Source: Streptomyces chattanoogensis
GTDB taxonomy: Bacteria > Actinomycetota > Actinomycetes > Streptomycetales > Streptomycetaceae
Reading direction: 5' to 3'
NCBI RefSeq assembly: GCF_001294335.1
Contig: NZ_LGKG01000186.1
Location: 1 to 22,048 of the forward strand
Length of the DNA: 22,048 nucleotides
A model generated the notes under the pieces. The model ran no database searches. It had not been told where the DNA came from and saw only the letters and a program-made list of their open reading frames with translations. Every line of letters begins with the position of its first letter. Position 1 is the stretch's first letter. Made by a program: the position numbers and the translations under genes. Shown in pieces: positions 21,206 through 22,048 of the stretch.

Positions 21206-22048
21206 ATGGCTCGTAACGAACTGCGTCCGATCATCAAGCTGCGGTCCACCCCGGAATCCACCCCGAGTACCGGCCCGTCGTCTTCCGTGACAGCGCCGGC
21301 GATTTCGCCTTCCTCACCCGTTCCACCGCCACCAGCGACAAGACGGTGGAGTGGGAGGACGGCAACACCTACCCCGTCATCGATGTGGAGATCTCCTCGG
21401 CGCGTTACCGGCCCGGTCGACAGCGGTCACACGCCGCTGGTGAACGACTGCGCGTGCTGTGCGCTGCGCGAGGACCTGGTCCCGGAGCTGGTGCGGCTGG
21501 CCGACGCCGGAACGTATCGGCTGGCTGTCGTGGAGCTGTGGGACTCGGTCGAGCCGCAGGCCATGGCCGCTGTCATCGCGGCCGAGAGCGAAGCGTTGGA
21601 GCTGACCGGGGTGGCCACCGCCGTCGACCCGGCGCTCGCGCTGCCGTACCTGTCGAACGGGGACGACTTGGCCGAGGCCGGTCTCGCGGCTGCTCCCGCC
21701 GATCAGCGTACGATCGCCGACACCTTCGCCCGGCAGATCGAATACCCCACCGTGCTCGCCCTCGCCGCGGGAGACGAACCGGCGGACCACGCCGACCTTG
21801 CACTGCTCGCCCAACTCACCCCGGCCGCACAGCGTTTGTGGGTCGGCGAGGGCACGCTCGGCCCTGCCCTGATGGCCGGATTCGACGTCGAGGCCGCAGC
21901 GGCGCGTCAGCATCCGGCGTGTGCGCTGCTGCCGCAGGAGGCCGACGAGCACGGGGTCGACACTCTCGTGTGGCGGCGTGAGCGGCCCTTCCACCCGGGG
22001 CGGCTCCACGCGGCCCTGGAGGATCTGGTCTGCGCCGCCGCTCGCATC
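21206..22048 (+). pseudogene. Chimeric ORF: L33 start, out-of-frame L31 piece, then COG0523-like protein (open at window end)
   Basis: From ATG 21206 the frame is open for 281 codons to the window edge. Codons 1-15 ([15 protein letters not shown]) are the N-terminus of C-minus L33 (rpmG). The next ~51 codons derive from rpmE2 but in the wrong frame, giving a Pro/Ser-rich linker. From about codon 70 ([26 protein letters not shown]) it is a COG0523/CobW-like protein with the CxCC motif (CACC), later [13 protein letters not shown] and [17 protein letters not shown]. The COG0523 part has lost its N-terminal G-domain, including the Walker A region. The gene order matches the usual Streptomyces rpmG-rpmE2-cobW Zur operon, so two internal deletions are the simplest reading. 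No ribosome site is visible before the ATG. It could be a pseudogene, a real fusion or an assembly error. Confidence 0.8.
21250..21402 (+). pseudogene. rpmE2: Internal fragment of zinc-independent L31 (rpmE2), no start or end
   Basis: In the +2 frame relative to the rpmG ATG, codons read [51 protein letters not shown]. This is type-B, cysteine-free L31 from residue 3 to about 50 of ~85. Upstream in this frame there is no start codon before a TAA at 21214-21216. The C-terminal third (normally SHPFYTG...) is absent, and COG0523-type sequence follows directly. It is therefore not translatable as L31 here. Confidence 0.85.

Noticed and set aside
1..22048. CRISPR arrays, tRNA or rRNA genes
   Set aside because: No regularly spaced repeats and no tRNA or rRNA signatures seen; the only tandem duplication is inside the His-rich gene.

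Overview
The window is high-GC actinobacterial DNA, almost certainly Streptomyces. Signs are GC-rich third codon positions, many GTG starts, ATGA/GTGA gene overlaps, and proteins close to Streptomyces Zur-regulon families. Nearly everything from about 2.6 kb to the right edge looks like one large zinc-starvation island. Its members are a complete ZnuABC-type importer (6.4-10.0 kb, minus), the Fur-family repressor Zur (10.06 kb, plus), an intact COG0523 GTPase with a C-rich metal motif (4.4-5.6 kb), zinc-independent ribosomal proteins L32, S14 and L28, and fragments of L33 and L31. Five candidate Zur boxes related to ATGAAAATnATTTTCAT can be picked out by eye.

Layout. 0-0.1 kb: 5' end of an IS5-family transposase leaving the window. 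0.2-1.46 kb (minus): an AbiJ_NTD3-PD-(D/E)XK nuclease, a likely defence gene. 1.46-2.6 kb: no convincing gene. 2.7-3.8 kb: a WD40-repeat protein behind a Zur-like box and a tiny leader ORF. 4.18-5.6 kb: rpmF (C-minus form) and the COG0523 GTPase, ending in a bidirectional terminator shared with a convergent DUF6445-type oxygenase. 6.4-10 kb: znuA-znuC-znuB1-znuB2. 10.06-11.3 kb: zur followed by three translationally coupled ORFs (91 aa, 42 aa, and a [2Fe-2S] thioredoxin-like ferredoxin). 11.47-11.77 kb: a small protein with 27 His in 100 residues. 11.96-17.5 kb (minus): a GNAT, a Y4yA-type fold-III PLP enzyme, a cysteine synthase-rhodanese fusion, a SufS-like class V PLP enzyme and a SAM methyltransferase. 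17.87-20.4 kb (minus): a PepSY membrane protein and a Met/His-rich membrane protein. 20.58-21.12 kb (minus): rpsN and rpmB. 21.2 kb to the end (plus): a chimeric ORF that starts as L33, crosses an out-of-frame piece of L31 and continues in frame into a second COG0523-like protein.

Most interesting points. First, the 12.0-17.5 kb PLP operon combines a SbnA-like cysteine synthase fold, a SbnH-like decarboxylase fold and a sulfur-relay pair (cysteine desulfurase-like enzyme plus rhodanese). It sits inside a Zur island, which suggests an undescribed, possibly sulfur-containing zinc-binding metabolite. There is no NRPS or NIS synthetase in view, so this is inference. Second, the rpmG/rpmE/COG0523 chimera is either a real double-deletion fusion or an assembly collapse. 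Third, the zur transcript carries a chain of overlapping small ORFs. All calls come from reading the sequence and translations by eye; no database search was run.
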